From Palsa-504 sp963834685 (lineage in GTDB: Bacteria; Actinomycetota; Actinomycetes; Streptosporangiales; Streptosporangiaceae): 64,000 nt of DNA. Numbering within the stretch: position 1 is the first letter of the stretch; each line of letters opens with the position of its first letter. Positions 1 to 7,228 of this stretch are shown one piece after another. Below the pieces are notes generated by a model. It did no database searches. It saw nothing but the letters and a program-made list of their open reading frames with translations, and was not told where the DNA came from. The DNA lies in assembly GCA_963834685.1 (NCBI GenBank), contig CAWICW010000016.1:1-64000 (forward strand), written 5' to 3'. The position numbers were made by a program, and so were the translations under genes.

Positions 1-1184
1 GCCAGCTCGGCCCGGATCTCTTCCAGGTAGGTCGCAATCAGTACGCAGGTGTCCGGGTCGATGGCCAGCCAGCGATCTTGATGGGTCTTGGTATCCTTGC
101 GGACGCGCTGGCCGCCGCGGACGACATAGTTGAAGGCGACGTGGACCAGGCCCCGGTCTAGATCAACGTCGCGGATCTGCAGGCCGCAGAGCTCGCCGCG
201 GCGCACGCCGGTGACCATCACCAGCCACAGGTACAGACCCAGGGCTGCGCTCCGTCCCCGGGCTTCGGCGATCACCTTGGCGACGTCATCCGGCGAGGTG
301 GCCGGGATGGGCCTGCGGATGGTGGTTGGCGGCTTGGCTGACCCGGCGGGGTTGCGGTCAGTCCACTCCCATCGCTGCGCCGCGGCGAACGCACCGGACA
401 GGATGCTGTGGATGCCGCGGATCGTGCTGGCCTTCATCGGATGGCAGACGTGGGGCCTGCACCCGGCGCGGCAGCAGTCGTGGCCAGGCCCGGTCCGCTT
501 CCGGGCGCCGGGCAGCCCGGCAGCGCCGGTCCCGGCCACGACCGGGCTCTGGCCGCGGCGGGCGAGGATCAGGCTGTCGGCGGCGAGCGCCTCGAAAGCG
601 CGCCGGATGACGCCGGTCCCGATGTCCTGCAGCGCGCTCAGCTCGGTGATGGAGGGCAGCTCATCGCCGGGGGCGAGACTGCCGGACTGGACGGCCTCTG
701 TGAACGTCTCGGTGATCTGCTGCCAGGCTGGCCGACGGTCGCGCGGGTTGAGTACCAGGACCGGGACGTTGCGGTGCTCGGTGAACGGCCTGCCGGTGCA
801 GGACAGGTCGCCGCAGCGCTTCAGCCGCGCGTAGAGCTGGTCGAGGATAGGGCCACGGACCTTCCGGACCTCCAGGTGGCCCAGAGCGGGCTTGATGGTG
901 CGGCGGATGAATCCCTCGTTGGTCTGCCGCGTGGACACGTCCCATGGCGCGATCGCCGCGTACTCGTCCAGCAGCTTCGCCATGGTCGCGTTGGACTCGG
1001 GCGTGCGGCCTTCGGAGGCTTCCTTGAGCAGCCTGCCGAGCTCGATCCGCGCCTGCTGCTCGGTCTTGGCGGTGGCCTTGAGGCGGAGGGCCCGCCGGGT
1101 GAGCGGGTCGGTCCCGGCGTACACGGAAACACGGAACGATCCGCTCGGTAGTTGCTCTATGTAGCCTTTGGCAACTCTGGGCAT
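1..1184 (-). CDS. Tyrosine recombinase (integrase) with inserted GntR-type winged helix, 3' end outside window
   Basis: An open frame of 394 codons starts at ATG 1184 and leaves the window still open. Residues 1-60 look like an AP2-type arm-binding domain (GSFRVSVYAG) and about 65-125 a SAM-like core-binding domain. Residues about 154-218 (WQQITETFTEAVQSGSL... to VVAG) read as a GntR N-terminal winged helix, with LAPGDELPSITEL matching the usual GELxPGxxLPSExEL pattern. A Cys/His-rich linker (CCRAGCRPHVCHP) follows, then the rest of the core-binding domain and the catalytic domain with R328 in TGVRRGELCGL and K366 in TKTHQDRW. The later H, R and Y residues lie outside the window. The gene starts 95 bp from the 3' end of tRNA-Thr and points away from it, the usual place for an integrase using that tRNA as attachment site. 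The recombinase call is firm; the inserted domain is identified by eye. Confidence 0.9.
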   Translation of the reverse strand, partial: MPRVAKGYIEQLPSGSFRVSVYAGTDPLTRRALRLKATAKTEQQARIELGRLLKEASEGRTPESNATMAKLLDEYAAIAPWDVSTRQTNEGFIRRTIKPALGHLEVRKVRGPILDQLYARLKRCGDLSCTGRPFTEHRNVPVLVLNPRDRRPAWQQITETFTEAVQSGSLAPGDELPSITELSALQDIGTGVIRRAFEALAADSLILARRGQSPVVAGTGAAGLPGARKRTGPGHDCCRAGCRPHVCHPMKASTIRGIHSILSGAFAAAQRWEWTDRNPAGSAKPPTTIRRPIPATSPDDVAKVIAEARGRSAALGLYLWLVMVTGVRRGELCGLQIRDVDLDRGLVHVAFNYVVRGGQRVRKDTKTHQDRWLAIDPDTCVLIATYLEEIRAEL

Positions 1185-2434
1185 AGCAACAGGGTAGCTC
1201 TGCTCAGGGACATTCGTCCCACGGCTCGTCCCACGGAAGTGGTCACGATTACGCTTATCCAAAGGCCACCCTCTGAACTGGAGCCGGTGAGCGGATTCGA
1301 ACCGCTGACCTGCCGTTTACAAGACGGCTGCTCTGCCTGCTGAGCTACACCGGCCAGGCAGCGTAATCGTAACCGAGATCGGACCGCGGCCACCTCGTAC
1401 AGGGCGATGCCGGTGGCTACCCCGGCGTTCAGCGACTCGGTGGAGGCCGCGATCGGGATGCGGACCAGCACGTCGCAGGTCTGCGTGACGATCCGGGACA
1501 GGCCGCGGCCCTCCGACCCGGTGACCAGGACCAGCGGGGCGGTGGCCAGGTCCAGGTCGCGGATCGTGACCTCGCCGGCCGCGTCGAGGCCGGCCACGAA
1601 CACCCCGGCGTCCCGGTAGGACTGCAGCGCGCGGGCCAGGTTAGCGGCCCGGGCCACCGGGACGCGGGCCAGCGCGCCGGCCGAGGCCTTCCACGCGCCC
1701 GCGGTCACGCCCGCGCCACGGCGGGCGGGCACCACCACGCCGTGCGCGCCGAACGCGGCGGCCGAACGGGCGATGGCTCCCAGGTTGCGGGGATCGGTCA
1801 CACCGTCCAGGGCGGCGATGAGTGGCAGCTGGCCCGCGTCCGCGGCGCGGGCCAGCAGGTCGTCGGGGTGCGCGTAGTCGTAGGCCCGCACCCGCAGGGC
1901 CAGGCCCTGATGCACCGCGCCGCCGGTGAGCCGGTCCAGCTCGGCGGCGCCGGCCTCGAGCACCGGCACGCCGCGGTCGGCGGCCAGCTTGATGGCCTCG
2001 TCGACCCGCTCGTCGCGGGAGACCCGCGCCCCGACGTACAGCACGGCCGAGGGCACGCGGGCCCGTAGCGACTCGACCACCGGGTTGCGGCCGGCCACGA
2101 ACTCGGCCGCCTCCCCCGCGCCGCGCGGGGTCCGCCGGGCGCCCGGCGAGGCCGGGGCCGAGCCGGAGGCGTACGCGTCACCGGAACGGCGGGATCCGGG
2201 GGACGCGTCACCGGAACGGCGGGATCCGGAGCCGGACGCGGACGCGCGCTTCTGGGCCGGGTGGCCGGGGCGCTGGGCGGCGGGCGGCGTCGGCCCCTTG
2301 CCCTCCAGCTTGCGCCGGCCCTGGCCGCCGGTGCCGGGGCGCGGCTTGCCGGACTTGGTGCGGCCCGCGGCGTTGCGGCTCTTGCCGCCAGAAGGCGGAG
2401 TGCGGCGGGACCGGGGGCCGTCGGCGGCGCTCAA
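1157..2434 (-). CDS. rlmB: 23S rRNA (guanosine-2'-O-)-methyltransferase RlmB, with C-terminal read-through
   Basis: This is a SPOUT-family 2'-O-methyltransferase of the TrmH/RlmB group that methylates a guanosine in 23S rRNA. Residues 1-110 are a basic, low-complexity extension. A substrate-binding domain (AEFVAGRNPVVESLRA) follows, then the knotted catalytic domain with GVTDPRNLGAIARSA, VLVTGSEGRGLS and the final STESLNAGVATGIALYEVA. The conserved protein ends near 1388, but no stop codon occurs there. The frame continues through the whole tRNA-Thr gene (about 25 residues) and the integrase arm repeats to a stop at 1157, inside the integrase start. ATG at 2434 overlaps the cysS stop by 4 bp, so the two are translationally coupled. 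Whether the 76-residue tail is made is unknown. Confidence 0.95.
   Translation of the reverse strand: MSAADGPRSRRTPPSGGKSRNAAGRTKSGKPRPGTGGQGRRKLEGKGPTPPAAQRPGHPAQKRASASGSGSRRSGDASPGSRRSGDAYASGSAPASPGARRTPRGAGEAAEFVAGRNPVVESLRARVPSAVLYVGARVSRDERVDEAIKLAADRGVPVLEAGAAELDRLTGGAVHQGLALRVRAYDYAHPDDLLARAADAGQLPLIAALDGVTDPRNLGAIARSAAAFGAHGVVVPARRGAGVTAGAWKASAGALARVPVARAANLARALQSYRDAGVFVAGLDAAGEVTIRDLDLATAPLVLVTGSEGRGLSRIVTQTCDVLVRIPIAASTESLNAGVATGIALYEVAAVRSRLRLRCLAGVAQQAEQPSCKRQVSGSNPLTGSSSEGGLWISVIVTTSVGRAVGRMSLSRATLLLCPELPKAT
1214..1237. repeat. Tandem 12-bp repeat, probable integrase arm-type site
   Basis: Two consecutive copies of TCGTCCCACGG(C/A) lie between tRNA-Thr and the integrase start. 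Short direct repeats at this position are typical of arm-type binding sites for tyrosine integrases. The function is inferred from position only. Confidence 0.5.
1279..1354 (-). tRNA. tRNA-Thr (anticodon TGT)
   Basis: The minus strand folds as a complete cloverleaf: acceptor GCCGGTG/CACCGGC, D-arm GCTCAGC-AGGC-AGAGC, anticodon stem GCCGT/ACGGC with loop CTTGTAA (anticodon TGT), T-loop TTCGAAT, discriminator T and encoded CCA. It lies directly downstream of the conserved part of rlmB on the same strand and is followed by the integrase, so its 3' end is the likely attachment site of the element that continues to the left. Confidence 0.95.
2173..2229. repeat. Two direct repeats (30-bp period) inside rlmB
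   Basis: A 27-bp sequence beginning ACGCGTCACCGG occurs twice, 30 bp apart, and encodes the repeated SRRSGDA segment of the disordered N-terminal extension of RlmB. It probably arose by slippage or local duplication. Confidence 0.7.
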
Positions 2435-3873
2435 CGCTTCAGCTCCCAGCGCGGGCCCTGCGGGGTGTCCTCGACGATCACGCCGATCTCCTCCAGGCCG
2501 TCCCGGATCGTGTCCGCGGTGGCGTAGTCCCGGCGGGCCCGGGCCGCGTCGCGCTGGTCCAGGGTCAGCTTGACCAGCGACCCGACCACCTGGCGCAGCC
2601 GCTCGCCGGACCCCGCGCTGGCCCCGACGGAAGCACCTGACCAGTGCGGGGAGAGCGGGTCCAGGCCGAGCACGTCCAGCATGGCCCGCAGCCGGATCAG
2701 GCTGGCCCGGGCGCCGGCCTTGTCCGAGGCGGCCAGCGCCTGGTTGCCGTCCCGGACGCAGGCGTGCACCGCGGCCAGCGCGGCCGGCACGGCCAGGTCC
2801 TCGTCCATTGCCGAGCGGAACGAGGTCGGCAGCCCGTCAGTCTCGTCTTCGCCCGGGTCGGCGTAGCCGACCTCCATGTCCAGACTGCCGAGGACTTCGG
2901 CGGCGCGCAGCGTGAACCGCTCGATCCGCTGGTAGGCGGCGACCGCCTCCTCCAGGGCCTCCTCGGAGAACTCCAGCATCGACCGGTAGTGCGCCTGGAC
3001 CAGGTAGTAGCGCAGCTCCGCGGGCCGGACCCGGGTCAGCACGTCGGTGACCAGCAGGGAGTTGCCGAGCGACTTGCTCATCTTCTCCCCGGCCAGCCCG
3101 AGCAGGCCGTTGTGCAGCCAGTACCGGGCGAAGCCGTCGCCGGCCGCCTTGGACTGGGCGATCTCGTTCTCGTGGTGCGGGAAGATCAGGTCCATCCCGC
3201 CGCAGTGGATGTCGAAGGTCGGGCCCAGGTACTTGGTGGACATGGCCGAGCACTCCAGGTGCCAGCCGGGCCGCCCGGGTCCCCACGGCGTCTCCCAGTA
3301 CGGCTCGCCGGGCTTGGCTGCCTTCCACAAGGCGAAGTCGCGCGGGTCGCGCTTGGCCGCGTTGTCGGAGTCCTCGGCCGGGCGCATCTGGTCCAGCCGC
3401 TGCCCGGACAGCGCTCCGTACTCGGGGAATGAGCACACATCGAAGTACACGTCGCCGCCGGCCGGGTAGGCGTGCTCGTCCTCGATCAGTCGGCGCATCA
3501 GCACGATCATCTCCGGGATGTGCCCGGTGGCGCGCGGCTCGATGTCCGGGGGGCGGCAGCCCACCGCGTCATAGGCCCAGGTGAACGCGCGCTGGTTGCG
3601 CTCGGCGACGATCCAGGGGGCGACGCCCTCGCTGGCCGCGGTGCGCAGGATCTTGTCCTCGACGTCGGTGACGTTGCGGCAGAAGGTCACCCGGAAGCCG
3701 CTGGCCTCGAGCCACCGGATCAGCACGTCGAAGCACACGGCCGATCTCAGGTGGCCGATGTGCGGCGGCGCCTGCACCGTGGCGCCGCACAGGTACACCG
3801 ACACCTGGCCCGGCGTGAGCGGCGCGAACTCCCGCACAGTGCGCGTGGCGGTGTCGTGAAATTGCAAGGTCAC
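2431..3873 (-). CDS. cysS: Cysteinyl-tRNA synthetase
   Basis: A class Ia aminoacyl-tRNA synthetase that charges tRNA-Cys, 480 aa, normal length. The N-terminal Rossmann fold has the zinc ligand in YLCGATVQ and the HIGH signature in PPHIGHLRS. The remaining zinc ligands are in WHLECSAMS and HCGGMDLIFPHHENE, and the KMSKS loop is GEKMSKSLGNS at about residue 270. The C-terminal part is the DALR-like helical domain. It heads the cysS-rlmB pair, and ispF lies 48 bp upstream on the same strand, matching the conserved actinobacterial carD-ispF-cysS-rlmB order. Confidence 0.97.
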   Translation of the reverse strand: MTLQFHDTATRTVREFAPLTPGQVSVYLCGATVQAPPHIGHLRSAVCFDVLIRWLEASGFRVTFCRNVTDVEDKILRTAASEGVAPWIVAERNQRAFTWAYDAVGCRPPDIEPRATGHIPEMIVLMRRLIEDEHAYPAGGDVYFDVCSFPEYGALSGQRLDQMRPAEDSDNAAKRDPRDFALWKAAKPGEPYWETPWGPGRPGWHLECSAMSTKYLGPTFDIHCGGMDLIFPHHENEIAQSKAAGDGFARYWLHNGLLGLAGEKMSKSLGNSLLVTDVLTRVRPAELRYYLVQAHYRSMLEFSEEALEEAVAAYQRIERFTLRAAEVLGSLDMEVGYADPGEDETDGLPTSFRSAMDEDLAVPAALAAVHACVRDGNQALAASDKAGARASLIRLRAMLDVLGLDPLSPHWSGASVGASAGSGERLRQVVGSLVKLTLDQRDAARARRDYATADTIRDGLEEIGVIVEDTPQGPRWELKR

Positions 3874-3921
3874 GGTGTAAAGGCTAAGGGATACCGCCAG
3901 TGAGGGCTCCGAACTTCTGAA

Positions 3922-4407
3922 TCAGACACAGTGCCCGGGGGCCGGGACGAGCAGCGCGGTGGCAATCGCGGCCAGGCCCTCGCCGCGGCCGGTCAGGCCC
4001 AGCCCGTCGGTGGTGGTGGCGGACAGACTGACCGGCGCCCCGGACAGCGCCTCGGCCATGACCTTCTCGGCCTCGGCGCGGCGCGGCGCGATCTTGGGCC
4101 GGTTCCCGATGACCTGGACCGCGACGTTGCCGATGACGAAGCCCGCCTCGCTGACCAGCCGGGACGTCTCGCGCAGCAGGGCGGTGCCGGGCGCGCCCGC
4201 CCACTGCGGGCGCGACGTGCCGAAGTGGTGGCCGAGATCGCCTAGCCCGGCCGCGGACAGCAGCGCGTCGCAGACGGCATGCGCCGCCACGTCACCGTCC
4301 GAATGACCGGCCAGGCCCGCCTCACCCGGCCAGAACAGGCCGGCCAGATGTAGCTCTCGGGAACTTGTCAGCGGGTGGACGTCGACGCCCAAACCGACCC
4401 GGGGCAT
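3922..4407 (-). CDS. ispF: 2-C-methyl-D-erythritol 2,4-cyclodiphosphate synthase
   Basis: IspF converts CDP-methylerythritol 2-phosphate to the 2,4-cyclodiphosphate in the MEP isoprenoid pathway. The start MPRVGLGVDVHPL at ATG 4407 gives a standard 161-aa protein. The metal-binding DVH is at residues 8-10, the second metal His is in GHSDGDVAAHAVCDALL, and GHHFGTSRP and TTTDGLGLTGRGEG are further family signatures. The start lies inside the 3' end of carD, an 86-bp overlap in another frame. The upstream pathway gene ispD, often next to ispF in actinomycetes, is not here. Confidence 0.96.
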   Translation of the reverse strand: MPRVGLGVDVHPLTSSRELHLAGLFWPGEAGLAGHSDGDVAAHAVCDALLSAAGLGDLGHHFGTSRPQWAGAPGTALLRETSRLVSEAGFVIGNVAVQVIGNRPKIAPRRAEAEKVMAEALSGAPVSLSATTTDGLGLTGRGEGLAAIATALLVPAPGHCV

Positions 4408-4897
4408 ACCGGGGTAAGTTGGCAAGGACCTCGTCGAGCAGGGCCTCGGCCTTGTCCTCGTTGGTCTTCTCGGCCAGCGCGAGCTCGCTGACCAGGATCT
4501 GGCGCGCCTTGGCCAGCATCCGCTTCTCGCCCGCGGACAGGCCGCGCTCGCGGTCCCGCCGCCACAGGTCACGGACGACCTCGGCCACCTTGTTCACGTC
4601 ACCGGAGGCAAGCTTCTCCAGGTTGGCCTTGTAGCGCCTAGACCAGTTCGTCGGTTCCTCGGTGTGCGGGGCGCGGAGCACTTCGAAGACCCGCTCGAGC
4701 CCTTCGGCGCCTACGACATCACGAACGCCTACCAGCTCGGCATTGTCCGCGGGGACGCGCACGGTCAGGTCGCCCTTGTCAACCTTGAGGACCAGATAGG
4801 TCTTATCCTCGCCCTTCATGGTGCGAGTCTCGACCGCTTCGATGCGAGCAGCCCCGTGGTGGGGATAGACGACGGTATCGCCGACCTTGAAAGACAT
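4322..4897 (-). CDS. carD: CarD family transcriptional regulator
   Basis: CarD binds the RNA polymerase beta subunit through an N-terminal Tudor-like domain and stabilises open promoter complexes. MSFKVGDTVVYPHHGAARIE is the canonical start (ATG 4897). RNAP-interacting residues lie in the first 60, and the C-terminal helical DNA-binding domain includes NWSRRYKANLEKLASGD and LAKARQILVSELALAEKTNEDKAEALLDEVL. The family normally ends about 160 residues in, just after that segment. Here about 30 basic, Pro/Arg-rich residues follow because the frame runs on into ispF. The opposite strand carries a divergent gene at 5168, so 4898-5167 should hold two promoters. Confidence 0.96.
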   Translation of the reverse strand: MSFKVGDTVVYPHHGAARIEAVETRTMKGEDKTYLVLKVDKGDLTVRVPADNAELVGVRDVVGAEGLERVFEVLRAPHTEEPTNWSRRYKANLEKLASGDVNKVAEVVRDLWRRDRERGLSAGEKRMLAKARQILVSELALAEKTNEDKAEALLDEVLANLPRYAPGRFGRRRPPADKFPRATSGRPVLAG

Positions 4898-5167
4898 GTG
4901 GCAAGTACCCCTTCCGCTGAAGGCCATCTTACCACGTCGAGCGGTGTCGATAAACCGCCCTTGACGGCAACTATGCAGGTCAGTACGCCAATGGCCGACC
5001 TGTGCCCAGACCGCTCGGCTGGCCGTGCCGAATCTGGCACCGCCACTGGAGGGCTCACGGCGTTGATTACAGTCTACCTGAGTGATCCGGTGGATCCCGG
5101 CATCTTAAGGTCCTGTTCACGGGTCCATACTTGAGTAGTGAGGGTCGATTCGCGCCGGAGGTGACGA

Positions 5168-5695
5168 GTGAATCCTGGCGGCGGGTCAGGGTGGGACGAG
5201 CCTCCGCTCGACATCCAGGTCCCGGATGACGCGCGCGAGCTCGACCGCGACGTGATCGCCTACCACCGGGAACAGCGCGCCCAGCGGCGGCGGCGCCGGC
5301 TGCGTCGGCTGACCGGGCCGTTCGCCGGGCAGGGCACCGTGATGCCGCTGCTGGCCAGCATCCTGGCCGTCTGCCTGGTGGCCGGGGCCATGCTGTCGGT
5401 GGCCACGTTCAGCCCGGCCGCCGGGCCCGCGACCCCGAGCCGCCACCCCTCGGCCACGACGGCCTCCGGCCTGCGGTCCGCCTCGCAGCGGTCCAGCACC
5501 CAGAGCTCGAGCGCGCAGAGCTCAAGCGTCCAGAACTCGGGCACGGCGACCTCGAGCAGGGGGACCTCGGCCACGGCCAGCCCATCGGCGGGCGGCAGCG
5601 GGACGGCCCGGCCCTCGGGCTCGGCGAACTCCTCGGCCCGGTCGATTCCGTCGGCGGGCCCGGCCAACCCGCCGAGGCTACCCGGGGGTCCGTAA
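5168..5695 (+). CDS. Single-pass membrane protein with Ser/Thr-rich tail, unknown function
   Basis: The protein is 175 aa, starting at GTG 5168 behind a GGAGG. Residues 1-55 are a charged cytoplasmic segment ending in a run of arginines (RAQRRRRRLRRL). Residues about 62-85 (LLASILAVCLVAGAMLSVATF) form one transmembrane helix. The rest is a low-complexity Ser/Thr/Ala/Pro tail with SSTQSSSAQSSSVQ-like repeats, probably extracytoplasmic. Proteins of unknown function commonly lie between carD and phoP in actinomycetes; I recognise no catalytic domain. Low-complexity G+C-rich sequence makes the exact start less certain than the frame. Confidence 0.65.
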   Translation: MNPGGGSGWDEPPLDIQVPDDARELDRDVIAYHREQRAQRRRRRLRRLTGPFAGQGTVMPLLASILAVCLVAGAMLSVATFSPAAGPATPSRHPSATTASGLRSASQRSSTQSSSAQSSSVQNSGTATSSRGTSATASPSAGGSGTARPSGSANSSARSIPSAGPANPPRLPGGP

Positions 5696-5782
5696 GGCCC
5701 GGTGAGACCCCGCGTCAGCGGCCGGCGGCGTGACCGCTACGATTCTTTCCGTTCCGCTGGGAATGATGAAGGAGGCCACCCG

Positions 5783-6406
5783 GTGACGCGCTGGACCCGC
5801 CGCCTGCTCGTGGGCGCCATAGCCATACTGGTCCCGGTGCTGGCCGGCTGCGAGGCCGGGCTCAACGCGCCGACGCTGCAGTTCCACCCGGCCTCCTTCG
5901 GGGTGAGCACCATCGTCGACGGCATCGCCATCGACGACGTATTCGTGCTCGGGCCCGAGCCGGGCTCCGCCCTGCCGGCCGGCGGGCAGGCCGGGGTGTT
6001 CCTGTCGCTGCAGGCGCCGAGCGCCGATCAGCTAACCTCGGTCAGCGCCCCGGGCACGGCGAGCTCGGTGCAGCTGCTCGCCGCCCCGATCACCCTGAAC
6101 CCGAACACCCTGGTGGACCTCAGCGGCCCGGCGCCGGAGGTCGTGCTCACCGGCCTGACCAACCCGCTGAGCGGCGGGGAGACGGTGCAGCTGGTGCTCA
6201 ACTTCGCCAGCGCGGGGGCGGTGACGCTCATGGTCCCGGTCGAGCCGGCCGCCTACGAGTTCGCCACGTACTCGCCGCCGCCTACCCCCACCGCGTCGGC
6301 GTCCCTGTCCGCGGCACTCCGCGCCGCGCACAGACACAAGCACAAGGCCAAGGCGGACGCGTCGGCTGATCCCACGGCTTCGGCCAGCCCCTCGGTCACG
6401 CCGTAA
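5783..6406 (+). CDS. Putative lipoprotein, unknown function
   Basis: The start is GTG 5783 with AAGGAGG seven bases upstream, giving 207 aa. The first 25 residues are a lipoprotein signal: RRLLVGAIAILVPVLAG followed by the lipobox LAGC. The mature part is beta-rich and resembles the immunoglobulin-like or copper-chaperone-like folds of secreted actinobacterial lipoproteins (ITLNPNTLVDLSGPAPEVVL, AGAVTLMVPVEPA), without metal-ligand motifs I can name. The tail is Ser/Thr/Pro-rich with a His/Lys patch (AHRHKHKAKAD). It follows the preceding membrane-protein gene by 87 bp and converges on phoP. Confidence 0.75.
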   Translation: MTRWTRRLLVGAIAILVPVLAGCEAGLNAPTLQFHPASFGVSTIVDGIAIDDVFVLGPEPGSALPAGGQAGVFLSLQAPSADQLTSVSAPGTASSVQLLAAPITLNPNTLVDLSGPAPEVVLTGLTNPLSGGETVQLVLNFASAGAVTLMVPVEPAAYEFATYSPPPTPTASASLSAALRAAHRHKHKAKADASADPTASASPSVTP

Positions 6407-6414
6407 GGGGCGGG

Positions 6415-6472
6415 ACCCCCGCGAGCCAAAGGGGCGCCGCTAAAGCGCCCCGGAGGCGAGTGGGGAGACAAC
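6415..6472. repeat. Structured intergenic repeat, copy S1
   Basis: A G+C-rich element shared with 21197-21307. A hairpin GGGGCGC (6431-6437)/GCGCCCC (6445-6451) is enclosed by CCCC and GGGG ends and followed by GGAGGCGAGTGGGG. It sits between the convergent lipoprotein gene and phoP, where a bidirectional terminator would be useful. Confidence 0.6.
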
Positions 6473-6541
6473 AGAGCGGGAGCCACGGACCGTTCGGCCG
6501 AAAATCTTTCACAGATACCGAACGGAGCATGGTTTTACTTG

Positions 6542-7228
6542 TCAGGCTACTGATTCGAACTTATAGCCGAGGCCACGCACGGTGACGATGTGCTGCGGGC
6601 GGGCCGGATCGACCTCGACCTTGGCCCGCAGGCGCTTGATGTGCACGTCGAGCGTCTTGGTGTCGCCCACGTAGTCCGCGCCCCACACCCGGTCGATGAG
6701 CTGCATCCGGGTCAGCACCCGGTCGGCGTTGCGCAGCAGTACCTGGAGCAGCTCGAATTCCTTGAGCGGGAGCTGGACGGTGCCGCCGCGGACGGTGACC
6801 ACGTGCCGGTCCACGTCCATCCGCACCGGCCCGGACTCCAGGGCCGACTCGGCCACGTCGTCCGGCTCGCCGCGCCGGCGGAGCACCGCGCGCATCCGCG
6901 CGACCAGCTCGCGGGACGAGAACGGCTTGGTCACGTAGTCGTCGGCGCCGAGTTCCAGCCCGACCACCTTGTCGATCTCGCTGTCCTTGGCGGTCAGCAT
7001 GATGACCGGGACGTTCGACTTCTCCCGCAGCGAGCGGCACACTTCGCTGCCCGGCAGGCCCGGCAGCATGAGGTCGAGCAGGACCAGGTCAGCGCCGGTC
7101 CGGTCGAAGGTGTCGAGCGCGTCGGGGCCGGTGGAGCAGACCGCGACCTCGAAGCCCTCCTTGCGGAGCAGGTACGAGATGGCGTCGCTGAACGAGTCCT
7201 CGTCCTCTACTACCAGCACACGTGTCAC
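6542..7228 (-). CDS. phoP: Phosphate-type OmpR-family response regulator (PhoP/RegX3)
   Basis: A 228-aa two-component regulator. The receiver domain (1-120) has the acidic pocket EDE at 8-10, the phosphoacceptor Asp52 in LLDLMLPG, and Lys101 in YVTKPFSSREL. The winged-helix domain (about 130-225) ends VRGLGYKFE as in OmpR-type regulators. In actinomycetes this locus controls phosphate starvation. Its stop-proximal region converges on the lipoprotein gene, and it overlaps the end of the kinase gene by 4 bp. phoU, which is divergent from this pair in Streptomyces, is not present in this window. Confidence 0.93.
   Translation of the reverse strand: MTRVLVVEDEDSFSDAISYLLRKEGFEVAVCSTGPDALDTFDRTGADLVLLDLMLPGLPGSEVCRSLREKSNVPVIMLTAKDSEIDKVVGLELGADDYVTKPFSSRELVARMRAVLRRRGEPDDVAESALESGPVRMDVDRHVVTVRGGTVQLPLKEFELLQVLLRNADRVLTRMQLIDRVWGADYVGDTKTLDVHIKRLRAKVEVDPARPQHIVTVRGLGYKFESVA

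Noticed and set aside
408..1151. 247-codon plus-strand frame over the window start
   Set aside because: It is antisense to the integrase, whose minus-strand frame has clear domain motifs and continues beyond the window.
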